DNA of 5,406 bases from Polyangia bacterium. Its GTDB lineage: Bacteria > Myxococcota_A > Polyangia > Polyangiales > Polyangiaceae. The stretch is taken from NCBI GenBank assembly GCA_030433055.1, contig JAUILJ010000616.1, positions 1-5,406 on the forward strand, given 5' to 3'. Position 1 is the stretch's first letter, and each line of letters starts with the position of its first letter. The notes below the pieces were generated by a model that had not been told where the DNA came from, searched no databases, and saw nothing but the letters and a program-made list of their open reading frames with translations. Of the stretch, positions 1 through 5,406 are shown piece by piece. A program made the position numbers and the translations under genes.

Positions 1-629
1 GAGAGCGGGCCAAGCGCCTCGCGCCCAGCGCCTGGCAGCAGCTCGCGAAAGAGACCCAGCTCATCGCAGACTACCGGGGCGCGCCGGACCAAGCGTTCGC
101 CAAGAGCTCGCCCCTGTTCGCCGCCAAGCGGGAGAAGACGCAGATCTATGGGCACCACTGCGGCGGCCTGCACTTCATGCAGGCCGCGCTCGCCTTGGAG
201 GCTGCTGCCGGCGCGGCTCCCGGTGCGGTCGCACCGGAGCTGGATCGGCTGCTCAAGCGCATCGCGCTCGAGCGCGCGACCTACAACGCGCTGGACAGCG
301 CGACCCGCGGCACCCCCGAAGCACGCCTGTTGCTGGTGCAAGAGCTCAAGTTCTTCGGGCACAGCGCAGAGACCCTGGGCCTCGCCCGTCAGCTCGGCCT
401 CTACGCTCCGAGCACTTCCGAAGGGCAACGCCTGGACGCAGCGCTGCGCGCGCTGGCCTGGGACCTGAACCGGGTGTTCGAGGCGCTGAAGGCTGACGGC
501 GCTTACTCCCAGCTCGAGGCGATCAAGGAACAGCGGCCCCAGACGTATCTGGACCTGATCGGCGATGGGTGTCACGCCATGCGCGGCCTCGAGCGCGCCA
601 TCGGCGCGTTTCCTCAGATGGAGAAGTAG
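1..629 (+). CDS. Hypothetical protein, C-terminal part (cut by left edge)
   Basis: The reading frame is open from base 3 to the TAG at 627-629 and gives 208 residues with no stop, so the true start lies left of the window. An ATG at 177 is internal, because the sequence upstream of it reads as ordinary protein (WQQLAKETQLIADYRG). I do not recognise the family. The visible part is rich in Ala, Leu, Arg and Glu and looks mainly alpha-helical, with no membrane segment. Two Cys/His clusters stand out: YGHHCGGLHF around residues 49-58 (H51, H52, C53, H57) and GDGCHAMRG around residues 188-196 (C190, H191). They could bind a metal or cofactor, but this is inference. The 3' end overlaps the end of the convergent phosphatase gene by 16 bp. 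The frame is well supported by GC-rich codon use; the function is unknown. Confidence 0.8.
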   Translation, partial: ERAKRLAPSAWQQLAKETQLIADYRGAPDQAFAKSSPLFAAKREKTQIYGHHCGGLHFMQAALALEAAAGAAPGAVAPELDRLLKRIALERATYNALDSATRGTPEARLLLVQELKFFGHSAETLGLARQLGLYAPSTSEGQRLDAALRALAWDLNRVFEALKADGAYSQLEAIKEQRPQTYLDLIGDGCHAMRGLERAIGAFPQMEK

Positions 630-1306
630 CGCGCCGCGGCAGGCACCGAGACGATCTGCGAGCTGCGCTCCGAAACGGGCCGGGGTCGCTCCCCCGCCTC
701 GAGCACCAGGGCGCTGAGCCGCCCTCCGTACACACACGCGGAGTCGAGACCGGTGGCGCAAGGATGCAGCTGGAGACCAAGCCGCGCGTTGTGCCCGAAC
801 ACCACGTGAGGCTCGCCGCGGTAGCTCGCCGCCCATGACTCCTCGCGGAAGCGGTCCGAGGGCTCCCCTTCATCCCAGCTACGCATGCGCGTCAGGACAT
901 CGAGCGTCTGGTCCTCGAGGGTCGTGCGCGGATCGATCCCGGCGTGCACCACCACCAAGCCGTGCTCGGGCAACTCGATGTACGCCTGCATGGCGTCCAG
1001 CACCGCCCAGTCGACCTTTGACAGCTGCTGGTACACCTGAGCGTGGCTCGGTCCGAGGTGGGGTGGCTTGGTCCCGCGCTCGCGGGCAGCGCGCACCCGC
1101 AGCAGGCGGTCCTCGTGATTGCCCAGCACAACCTCCGCCCGGAGTTCACGGACTTGACTGAGCACGCCAAGGGTGTCTGGCCCCCGAGCGACGAGATCTC
1201 CCACGAATATCCAGCGAGCGGGCGCTGGGCCGACCGCGCTGCGCAGCGCCGCGAGTTCTGCGGCGCAACCGTGGATGTCACCTACGATGACGGTGCGAGC
1301 TTCCAT
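614..1306 (-). CDS. ApaH-like metallophosphoesterase (PPP family)
   Basis: This complete 230-residue cytoplasmic protein (no signal peptide) carries the PPP-family phosphatase motifs in order: GDIHG (9-13), GDLVARGPD (36-44), GNHED (62-66), HAG (121-123), FGHN (170-173) and GLDSACVYGG (186-195). The Asp, His and Asn residues in these motifs bind the two catalytic metal ions in the family. GDLVARGP matches the form in E. coli ApaH, the symmetrical Ap4A hydrolase, rather than the GDxVDRG of Ser/Thr phosphatases. It is shorter than E. coli ApaH (about 280 residues), and GNHE replaces GNHD. The C-terminal stretch GLQLHPCATGLDSACVYGG resembles eukaryotic-type ApaH-like phosphatases (ALPH). The substrate could be Ap4A, another capped or dinucleotide polyphosphate, or a phosphoprotein. 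The start is ATG at 1306; only a weak GGA lies upstream. Divergent from the lipoprotein gene and convergent with the gene at 1-629. Confidence 0.93.
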   Translation of the reverse strand: MEARTVIVGDIHGCAAELAALRSAVGPAPARWIFVGDLVARGPDTLGVLSQVRELRAEVVLGNHEDRLLRVRAARERGTKPPHLGPSHAQVYQQLSKVDWAVLDAMQAYIELPEHGLVVVHAGIDPRTTLEDQTLDVLTRMRSWDEGEPSDRFREESWAASYRGEPHVVFGHNARLGLQLHPCATGLDSACVYGGRLSALVLEAGERPRPVSERSSQIVSVPAAARYFSI

Positions 1307-1524
1307 GTGTGCTGAAATCCACTGAAACTTTGATTCAATCCCCAGTGATTCCGGGAGGGTTCCGCGGTACCACCGCTCTCGGCGTGTCGGCTTTCCATGT
1401 CGTACACCCTCCGGGGCGGAGACTCACGCAAGAGCGCGTTCTTGCAGCGGAAGGGGACAGCATGATAGCCGTGCCAGCTCCCAGTAAGAGAGCTCAGGGA
1501 AAGACAGGAAGGTACCGAACCAAG
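1307..1524. other. Spacer between divergent genes
   Basis: These 218 bases separate the start of the phosphatase gene (minus) from the start of the lipoprotein gene (plus), so promoters for both should lie here. I see no convincing -35/-10 pair on either strand and no sigma-54 type GG/GC element. A short inverted repeat, GCGGT-acc-ACCGC, occurs at about 1364-1376. Near the right end, a second possible translation start for the lipoprotein (ATG 1462) has a good purine-rich site just upstream. Confidence 0.5.
1506..1512 (+). promoter_or_regulatory. Possible ribosome binding site for lipoprotein start 1525
   Basis: AGGAAGG lies 12 bases before the ATG at 1525, a rather long spacing. A competing site, GGAAGGGGA at 1449-1457, is only 4 bases before an in-frame ATG at 1462, so the ribosome site alone would favour the upstream start. 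The shape of the signal peptide favours 1525. Confidence 0.35.
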
Positions 1525-2259
1525 ATGCGTAGTAGCGCCGCTTCACTCATCGCTCCCCGACTTTCGCTCACCCCGCGTGGGGCATCGTGGGTAGTCACTC
1601 TCGCCGCCCTGCTTGCGGCCTCGACGCTCGCCGGCTGTGGCGGGGATGACGCCAAGTACGAGCCTCGCGGTGCCCCAAGTGGCATCACGGCCTCACTCCC
1701 GGCAGTGCCCAACGTGCCGCAGAAGCCCGTGAAGAACGGCGATGCATACACGATCTGGGGCGCCAGCTACTCGCTGCGCAGCCGCGTCCACAACAAGGAC
1801 GTGATGGACAAGCCGATCACGGTCGAGGGCTACATCACCAAGACCAACCTGGGAGAAGCCCCCGAGTGTGCCGTGCACAAGACCGGCAAGGGCGATCCCG
1901 ACGACTGCAAGCCGCCGGTGCCCGCCTTCTGGATCGGCGACACCAAGGACGCAGGCATCAAGGACTCGATCAAGGTGATGGGCTGGGCGTCCAACTACGC
2001 CAACATCTACGACGCGATCGAGCAGTACAAGAAGGACGACGCGGAAGAGTTCAAGGACGTGCGCTTCCAGGTGACCATCCCGAACCCCATCCCCAACGTG
2101 GGCGCCAAGGTGAAGGTCACGGGCGGCTACGGTACGACGTACACGCGCCACACCACGGGCACCGAAGCCGATCCCATCATGGGCGTGCTGACCATGGACA
2201 AATTCGAGTACGTGGAGAAGCCCGCTGAGCCCGGCACGCTCCCAGGCATGAAGAAGTAG
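1525..2259 (+). CDS. Secreted lipoprotein with OB-fold-like pattern
   Basis: From ATG 1525 the product is 244 residues. The N-terminus is a lipoprotein signal: a basic region with several Arg, a hydrophobic core (WVVTLAALLAAST, 22-34) and the lipobox LAGC with the acylated Cys at 38. The mature protein should be tethered to the cell envelope; the residues after Cys are GGDDA. A Pro-rich linker follows, then alternating beta-like segments: ITVEGYI (98-104), AFWIGD (134-139), KVMGWA (150-155), KVKVTGGYG (195-203) and VLTMDKFEYVE (221-231). This pattern suggests an OB-fold (inference). C115 and C128 flank a polar loop and may form a disulfide. The function is unknown and I do not recognise a named family. 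An in-frame ATG at 1462 would add 21 residues and has a better ribosome site, but gives an unusually long n-region. A terminator follows 120 bases after the stop. Confidence 0.85.
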   Translation: MRSSAASLIAPRLSLTPRGASWVVTLAALLAASTLAGCGGDDAKYEPRGAPSGITASLPAVPNVPQKPVKNGDAYTIWGASYSLRSRVHNKDVMDKPITVEGYITKTNLGEAPECAVHKTGKGDPDDCKPPVPAFWIGDTKDAGIKDSIKVMGWASNYANIYDAIEQYKKDDAEEFKDVRFQVTIPNPIPNVGAKVKVTGGYGTTYTRHTTGTEADPIMGVLTMDKFEYVEKPAEPGTLPGMKK

Positions 2260-2379
2260 CTCGGTCTGGCAGGAGAAGTCGCGGCCTCCCCTGCCCCGGC
2301 TTGTGGGGGTGAGACGCAGCGTTTCCCCTGTTCAAGCCGATTCGGCAGGCGACGTGTTCGCCTCGGTTGGAGACATCGC

Positions 2380-2413
2380 GCGGGAGCCCAAACGGGCTCC
2401 CGCTCGCATTTTT
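2380..2413 (+). terminator. Rho-independent terminator after the lipoprotein gene
   Basis: A perfect 10-bp stem, GCGGGAGCCC (2380-2389) with GGGCTCCCGC (2394-2403), closes an AAAC loop. Five bases later comes a run of five T (2409-2413). The stem is very stable and the T-run favours termination on the plus strand. It separates the lipoprotein transcript from the downstream Omp85 gene, which therefore needs its own promoter. Confidence 0.85.
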
Positions 2414-2470
2414 GCCTCCGATCACGCCGCGTAGCGCAGCCTTTCGCGTCGCCGAACAGCGACCCCGTAC

Positions 2471-2476
2471 TAGGCT
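2471..2476 (+). promoter_or_regulatory. Weak -10-like element upstream of the Omp85 gene
   Basis: TAGGCT, within GTACTAGGCTG, resembles the -10 form seen in high-GC bacteria. There is no good -35 hexamer at 17-18 bases upstream. It would place transcription start about 90 bases before ATG 2577 and only a few bases before the in-frame ATG at 2487. It is supported mainly by its position after the terminator. Confidence 0.25.
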
Positions 2477-2565
2477 GTCGGCGCCCATGAACCGCCCCCA
2501 CCACCCAGCCTGGCAACGGCCAGGTGCCGCTCCAGGCACCCCCCGCTGCCGCGACGCCTGGCGCC

Positions 2566-2572
2566 GGTGGGG
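2566..2572 (+). promoter_or_regulatory. Ribosome binding site deciding the Omp85 start
   Basis: GGTGGGG lies 4 bases before ATG 2577. The other in-frame ATG, at 2487, has no purine-rich site upstream. This supports 2577, which also puts the hydrophobic signal sequence directly at the N-terminus. Confidence 0.5.
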
Positions 2573-2576
2573 TCAC

Positions 2577-4478
2577 ATGCGGGGAGCGCTGATACTGGCC
2601 GTGGCGTGGCTGGCGCTGGGTTGCGCAAAGTCCTACCCCGCGGGGCGCAGCGTGGTGGACTCCGTCGAGATCCAGAACACCCAAGCCGTTGACGCTGACG
2701 AGGTGGAATCAGGCCTCGCAACGGCCGAGAGTTCCCGCTTCCTCGGGATCTGGGAGGGCGTGGTCTTCGACTACGAGGTCTACGACAAGGATGTCCTCGC
2801 CCGCGACCTCAAGCGTGTCGAGCGCTACTACCGCGCCCGCGGCTACTACGAAGCCAAGGTGAGCGCCGCCCGCGTCATCCCCACCGATGACCGCCACGTT
2901 CGAGTGGAAATCCGCGTGGAAGAGGGTGATCCGGTCATCTTCAAGACGATACAGATCAAAGGCCTGGAGCTGATCCCCGTGGATATCAGCGTCGAGGCCA
3001 TCAAGGCGATCCAGCTCAAGAAGGACGAGCGCTTCGACGAAGCGGACTTCGAGGCCACGAAGAAGGGCCTAGGCAAAGCCCTGGCTGACCGCGGGTACGC
3101 GTTCGTGGAAGTCGACGGCAAGGCTCAGGTGGACATCGCCAAGCACGAGGCGTACGCGACCTTCGTCGTCAAGCCAGGTCCGCTGGCCATCTACGGCCCG
3201 ATCAGCATTCAAGGCAACGGAGACCTGCCAGAAGACAAGCTCCGCAACACCATCTACATTCGCCAGGGGGAGCGCTATTCCCACGCAGATCTGGAAGCGG
3301 CCCAGGATGCGCTGATCGCGCTCGGCGTCTTCGCCACGGTGAACGTGCGCCAGGACACGACACGTCCAGACACGCGCCGGGTGCCCATCACCATCGTGGT
3401 GAAGCCGACTCAGCTGCGCACGCTGCGCCTCGGCGGGGGCTTGATCTTCGACTCGCTGCGCCTCTCTTCTCACCTGCGCACGGGCTGGGAACACCGCAAT
3501 TTTCTGGGTGGTCTGCGGCGCTTCTCCATCGACGCTCAACCGGGCGTCGTGTTCTTCCCGACTCGAGTACCCAGCAGCGAATCGCCCATCCAGGGCCCGA
3601 CGCGACTGCTGTTCGAGACGAGCGTGCGCGCGGAGCTCAGTCAGCCATCGTTTATCGAGGGCCGAACCCGCGGCATCCTGAGCACCGAGTTCCTGCGCTA
3701 CCCGCTTTTGTACGAAGGCGAGACCGATGACGAGCAGTCCAACATCGTGGGCTTCAACGAGGTGCGCGCCAGCGCGGCGCTCGAGCGCACGTTCTGGCGT
3801 CAGCACTTCCTGGTCAAGCCGTCCTACAACATCCAGACGAGCTTTCCGTTCTCCTACAACGACAAGCAGCTGCGCGACGGCGTCGACTCGGTCATCGTCT
3901 CCTTCCCCGAGCTGCTGTTCTTGTTGGATTTCCGCGACAACGCGCTGTCCCCTCGCGACGGCGCAATGTTTCGCACCACGCTGCAGGTGGCCGGGCACAT
4001 CTTCGGCGGCGATGCCTCCGACGTTCGCGTGCGGCCCGAACTCGGGCTGTACAAGGCCCTCTCACGCCGTGTCACTCTCGCCACACGCACCACGCTGGGC
4101 TTCCTGTTTCCGTCGAACTACGCGGCTCGCCTTCAGACAGACGTCAATGATCCCGCAGCGATCCGTGACCAGCAGATCCTGCTGTTTCGCGGCTTCTTCT
4201 CCGGTGGCCCGAGTTCCAATCGCGGCTACCCTTATCGAGGGGTCGGGCCCCACGGAGTCCTGGGCTTCCTGATTCCGAACGAAACAGACTGCATGTCGGA
4301 CCCACTTCCCACCCGCTGCACGCGCAAGCGTCCACTCGGCGGCCTCACGCTGTGGGAGGCGTCGCTGGAAGTGCGCTTCGACATCGCCGGTGATTTCGAA
4401 AGTGACTGGAGCACCCTGGGAATATCCTCTGCGGCCAGGCGACCGGAATTCACTTCCTCGGCAATGCGATCGATCTGA
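2577..4478 (+). CDS. TamA/BamA-like Omp85 protein with lipobox, C-terminus replaced at junction
   Basis: The frame encodes 633 residues, of which about 1-607 are genuine. It begins with a short signal (hydrophobic 4-14) and a lipobox-like ALGC with Cys16. Three POTRA-like units follow, at about 25-115, 119-199 and 205-276. A beta-barrel starts near residue 279 (LRTLRLGGGLIFDS) and includes HRNFLGGLRRF (about 306-316). The conserved Omp85 loop motif appears as SNRGYPYRGVGP (about 547-558). LWEASLEVRFDIAGDF (592-607) is the usual segment before the final barrel strands. Omp85 proteins insert or translocate proteins at the outer membrane; three POTRAs plus a barrel is the TamA layout rather than the five-POTRA BamA. 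After ~4397 the frame runs antisense through planctomycete-like DNA to a chance TGA, so the last barrel strands, perhaps 100 residues, are missing. Start alternatives are ATG 2487 and TTG 2367; 2577 has the best ribosome site and signal peptide. Confidence 0.88.
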   Translation: MRGALILAVAWLALGCAKSYPAGRSVVDSVEIQNTQAVDADEVESGLATAESSRFLGIWEGVVFDYEVYDKDVLARDLKRVERYYRARGYYEAKVSAARVIPTDDRHVRVEIRVEEGDPVIFKTIQIKGLELIPVDISVEAIKAIQLKKDERFDEADFEATKKGLGKALADRGYAFVEVDGKAQVDIAKHEAYATFVVKPGPLAIYGPISIQGNGDLPEDKLRNTIYIRQGERYSHADLEAAQDALIALGVFATVNVRQDTTRPDTRRVPITIVVKPTQLRTLRLGGGLIFDSLRLSSHLRTGWEHRNFLGGLRRFSIDAQPGVVFFPTRVPSSESPIQGPTRLLFETSVRAELSQPSFIEGRTRGILSTEFLRYPLLYEGETDDEQSNIVGFNEVRASAALERTFWRQHFLVKPSYNIQTSFPFSYNDKQLRDGVDSVIVSFPELLFLLDFRDNALSPRDGAMFRTTLQVAGHIFGGDASDVRVRPELGLYKALSRRVTLATRTTLGFLFPSNYAARLQTDVNDPAAIRDQQILLFRGFFSGGPSSNRGYPYRGVGPHGVLGFLIPNETDCMSDPLPTRCTRKRPLGGLTLWEASLEVRFDIAGDFESDWSTLGISSAARRPEFTSSAMRSI

Positions 4479-4696
4479 GCGATGACCGCCTTTTTATCCT
4501 CGGGGGGTAACTTGGAATCTTCAATCGTTTTCACGACAACCGAACGCGCCCCCTGCACCAACCAGCGTTTGGCATTCATGGAAACGTAATAAATAATGCC
4601 TACCGCAATAACCGCGGAAACCAGTAGCACACCCAAGCAGCCCAGCAGGCAACCCCAGAGCTTTTTATTACTGCCTTGTTCTTGTTCGGTTGCCAT
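4232..4696 (-). CDS. Small single-pass membrane protein, C-terminus lost at junction
   Basis: The start is ATG at 4696, giving MATEQEQGSNKK; a TTG four codons upstream is less likely, and only a weak GGA precedes the ATG. Residues 1-12 are polar, and residues about 14-38 form one hydrophobic segment rich in Gly, Val and Ile (WGCLLGCLGVLLVSAVIAVG...). A basic flank (NAKRW) follows, then an amphipathic helical stretch (KLPPEDKKAVIAQIDRIAEEVNSGRL). The layout suggests an inner-membrane anchor with a helical soluble part, as seen in many uncharacterised Planctomycete proteins. Genuine sequence runs to about residue 103 (position ~4388). Beyond that, the frame continues antisense through the Omp85 gene to a chance TAA at 4232-4234 and has no meaning. 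It lies 41 bp downstream of the DUF1080 gene on the same strand, so co-transcription is likely. The function is unknown. Confidence 0.75.
   Translation of the reverse strand: MATEQEQGSNKKLWGCLLGCLGVLLVSAVIAVGIIYYVSMNAKRWLVQGARSVVVKTIEDSKLPPEDKKAVIAQIDRIAEEVNSGRLAAEDIPRVLQSLSKSPAMSKRTSSDASHSVRPPSGRLRVQRVGSGSDMQSVSFGIRKPRTPWGPTPR
4388..4401. other. Junction between two unrelated DNAs (probable chimera)
   Basis: To the left, the plus-strand Omp85 protein keeps its family pattern up to ...IAGDF, ending at 4397. To the right, the minus-strand small membrane protein reads coherently down to ...LSKSP, ending at 4388. The two overlap over about ten bases and each loses its sense beyond this point. 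Composition drops from about 60-68% GC to about 43-50%. The 8-bp palindrome TTTCGAAA sits at 4394-4401. No repeat, integrase or insertion sequence is present. A chimeric assembly, clone or amplification product explains this best; the exact base cannot be fixed from the sequence alone. Confidence 0.8.
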
Positions 4697-4737
4697 GCGG
4701 TATTCCAAAGGCTATGGGAAATCAAAGAAGTTGTTCG

Positions 4738-5406
4738 TTAAGGCAGTTTTCTCAAGCGGATACCTTTGAACTCCACAGGTGAGCCTTCCGATTCAAGAGC
4801 TAAGTAACCGGTGGCGGGTTCGCAACCACTGCCGCCGGAAACTTCTTCTCCATTCACCCACAAGCGCACTTCACCGTTGACAGCCCGCACATAATAGTGG
4901 TTCCACTGATTGATCCCTTTGCTCAACTTCTTGGTGGGAAAGCTGCGTTTCCCGTTCGGGCTGAGCGGAGGAAACGGATTCATGGTCGACTTTCCGACGG
5001 CGAAGATATCTCCGTTCGTCGAAAACCAATCGCCAGTTTTGCCGGTGCGAGCTTCGTATTTCTCTTTATAACCGTGATCGAGAATTTGAACCTCGATTCC
5101 TCCTGGGGGAAGATCATTCGGGGGAAGATCGGTGACAGCCTCTTCCGGGACCCAGACAAATGTCCCCGAGTTGCCACCCGATTCTCGATGACACCACTCA
5201 AGGACGTATTCGAAATTTGTGAATTTCTGCTTGGTACGTAAAACTCCGATCGGTCGACCGGTACAAAAAATCTTCCCGTCCTTGAATGTCCATGTCTCTG
5301 GCTCGCAGTTCACCTGCGTGAAATCATCTTCTCCGAGCGCGCGCCATCCGGGACCCTCTCCATTCACGAATGCTTTGGGAAGATCCACAGGATCCTCAGC
5401 GTGAAC
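4738..5406 (-). CDS. DUF1080 / 3-keto-disaccharide hydrolase family protein (N-terminus cut by right edge)
   Basis: The frame is open from the right edge to TAA at 4738-4740 and gives 222 residues. The visible part begins VHAEDPVDLPKAF; V-H-A followed by E-D looks like a signal peptidase I site, so the mature protein is essentially complete and only the signal peptide is missing. A GTG at 5388 is internal. Family features (numbered from the edge) are GW at 20-21, a W-x-F-x-DGKI strand (39-46), GVLRT (54-58), the core GGNSGTFVWVP (77-87), GIEVQILDHG (103-112) and a WNHYYVRAVNGEVRLWVNGEEV strand pair (168-189). This is the PF06439 jelly-roll fold. Characterised members hydrolyse 3-keto-glycosides formed by partner oxidoreductases; the family is expanded in Planctomycetes. 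It probably acts in the periplasm on sugars. No partner oxidoreductase is visible in the window. Composition is clearly less GC-rich than the left part. Confidence 0.92.
   Translation of the reverse strand, partial: VHAEDPVDLPKAFVNGEGPGWRALGEDDFTQVNCEPETWTFKDGKIFCTGRPIGVLRTKQKFTNFEYVLEWCHRESGGNSGTFVWVPEEAVTDLPPNDLPPGGIEVQILDHGYKEKYEARTGKTGDWFSTNGDIFAVGKSTMNPFPPLSPNGKRSFPTKKLSKGINQWNHYYVRAVNGEVRLWVNGEEVSGGSGCEPATGYLALESEGSPVEFKGIRLRKLP

Larger units (their letters stand above)
2260..2576. other. Intergenic region with terminator and possible promoter
   Basis: This 317-base gap holds the terminator at 2380-2413 and a -10-like motif at 2471-2476. It also holds a small perfect stem without a T-run: AGGCGA, a 5-base loop, TCGCCT (2347-2363). 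The frame of the downstream Omp85 gene is open back to a TTG at 2367, but this stretch reads as Pro/Arg-rich noise through the terminator, so I take it as non-coding. Confidence 0.6.

Noticed and set aside
1430..1450. Possible sigma-54 promoter around TTGCA
   Set aside because: The TTGCA lacks the GG element at the required distance upstream.
1693..2151. 152-residue open frame on the minus strand
   Set aside because: It is antisense to the mature lipoprotein and shows the repetitive Val/Leu/His/Asp pattern of a shadow frame.
2367..2576. TTG-started N-terminal extension of the Omp85 protein
   Set aside because: It starts inside the region of the terminator hairpin, lacks a ribosome site, and would bury the signal sequence 70 residues inside the protein.
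2127..2684. 185-residue open frame on the minus strand
   Set aside because: It crosses the terminator and the ends of two well-supported plus-strand genes, and its sequence is low-complexity Pro/Arg/Gly-rich with no domain.
3069..3998. 309-residue open frame on the minus strand
   Set aside because: It lies wholly antisense to the Omp85 barrel, is rich in Arg, Ala and Val without motifs, and is expected from GC-rich codons on the other strand.
4232..4387. C-terminal half of the small membrane protein as a natural fusion
   Set aside because: It is antisense to conserved Omp85 barrel sequence, so it arises only from the join.
4388..4401. Natural horizontal transfer or integration site
   Set aside because: There is no integrase, transposase, terminal repeat or tRNA, and both genes are broken at the same point. 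An artefact is simpler, though not proven.
4446..4451. GAATTC (EcoRI site) as the cloning junction
   Set aside because: The minus-strand protein reads coherently through it (EEVNSGRL) and continues for about 55 more bases, so the join lies further left.
4398..4478. Novel C-terminal tail of the Omp85 protein
   Set aside because: These roughly 26 residues are the antisense reading of the planctomycete-like gene after the junction, not a natural domain.

Overview
The window holds two kinds of DNA joined at about position 4388-4401. The left ~4.39 kb is GC-rich (58-68% in the 60-base lines I counted by hand). It carries lipoproteins, an Omp85-family protein and an ApaH-like phosphatase, and its style fits a large-genome delta-proteobacterium or myxobacterium. 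The right ~1 kb is much less GC-rich (43-47% in the lines I counted). It encodes a DUF1080 (3-keto-disaccharide hydrolase) protein and a small single-pass membrane protein of a kind typical of Planctomycetes. Both taxonomic assignments are inferences from gene style and composition, not from a database search.

Layout: (1) 1-629 (+), the C-terminal part of an unrecognised helical protein with Cys/His clusters, cut by the left edge. (2) 614-1306 (-), a complete ApaH-like metallophosphoesterase that overlaps gene 1 tail to tail by 16 bp. (3) 1307-1524, a spacer between divergent genes. (4) 1525-2259 (+), a secreted lipoprotein with an OB-fold-like pattern. (5) 2260-2576, a spacer with a strong intrinsic terminator at 2380-2413 and a weak promoter candidate. 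(6) 2577 to ~4397 (+), a TamA-like Omp85 protein with a lipobox, three POTRA domains and most of a beta-barrel, cut before its last strands. (7) A junction at ~4388-4401, centred on an 8-bp palindrome. (8) ~4388-4696 (-), the N-terminal ~103 residues of a small membrane protein, cut at the same point. (9) 4738 to the right edge (-), a DUF1080 protein missing only its signal peptide region.

Two unrelated genes from different compositional backgrounds are broken at one point, and no mobile element or repeat lies there. The simplest reading is a chimeric contig or clone, not a biological fusion. The left genes do not form one pathway: two encode envelope proteins, one a nucleotide or phosphoprotein phosphatase, and one is unknown. 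The two planctomycete-like genes lie 41 bp apart on the same strand and are probably co-transcribed. I found no tRNA, rRNA, CRISPR array, insertion sequence or convincing new system. The items most worth a second look are the junction, the lipobox on the Omp85 protein, and the ALPH-like C-terminus of the phosphatase.
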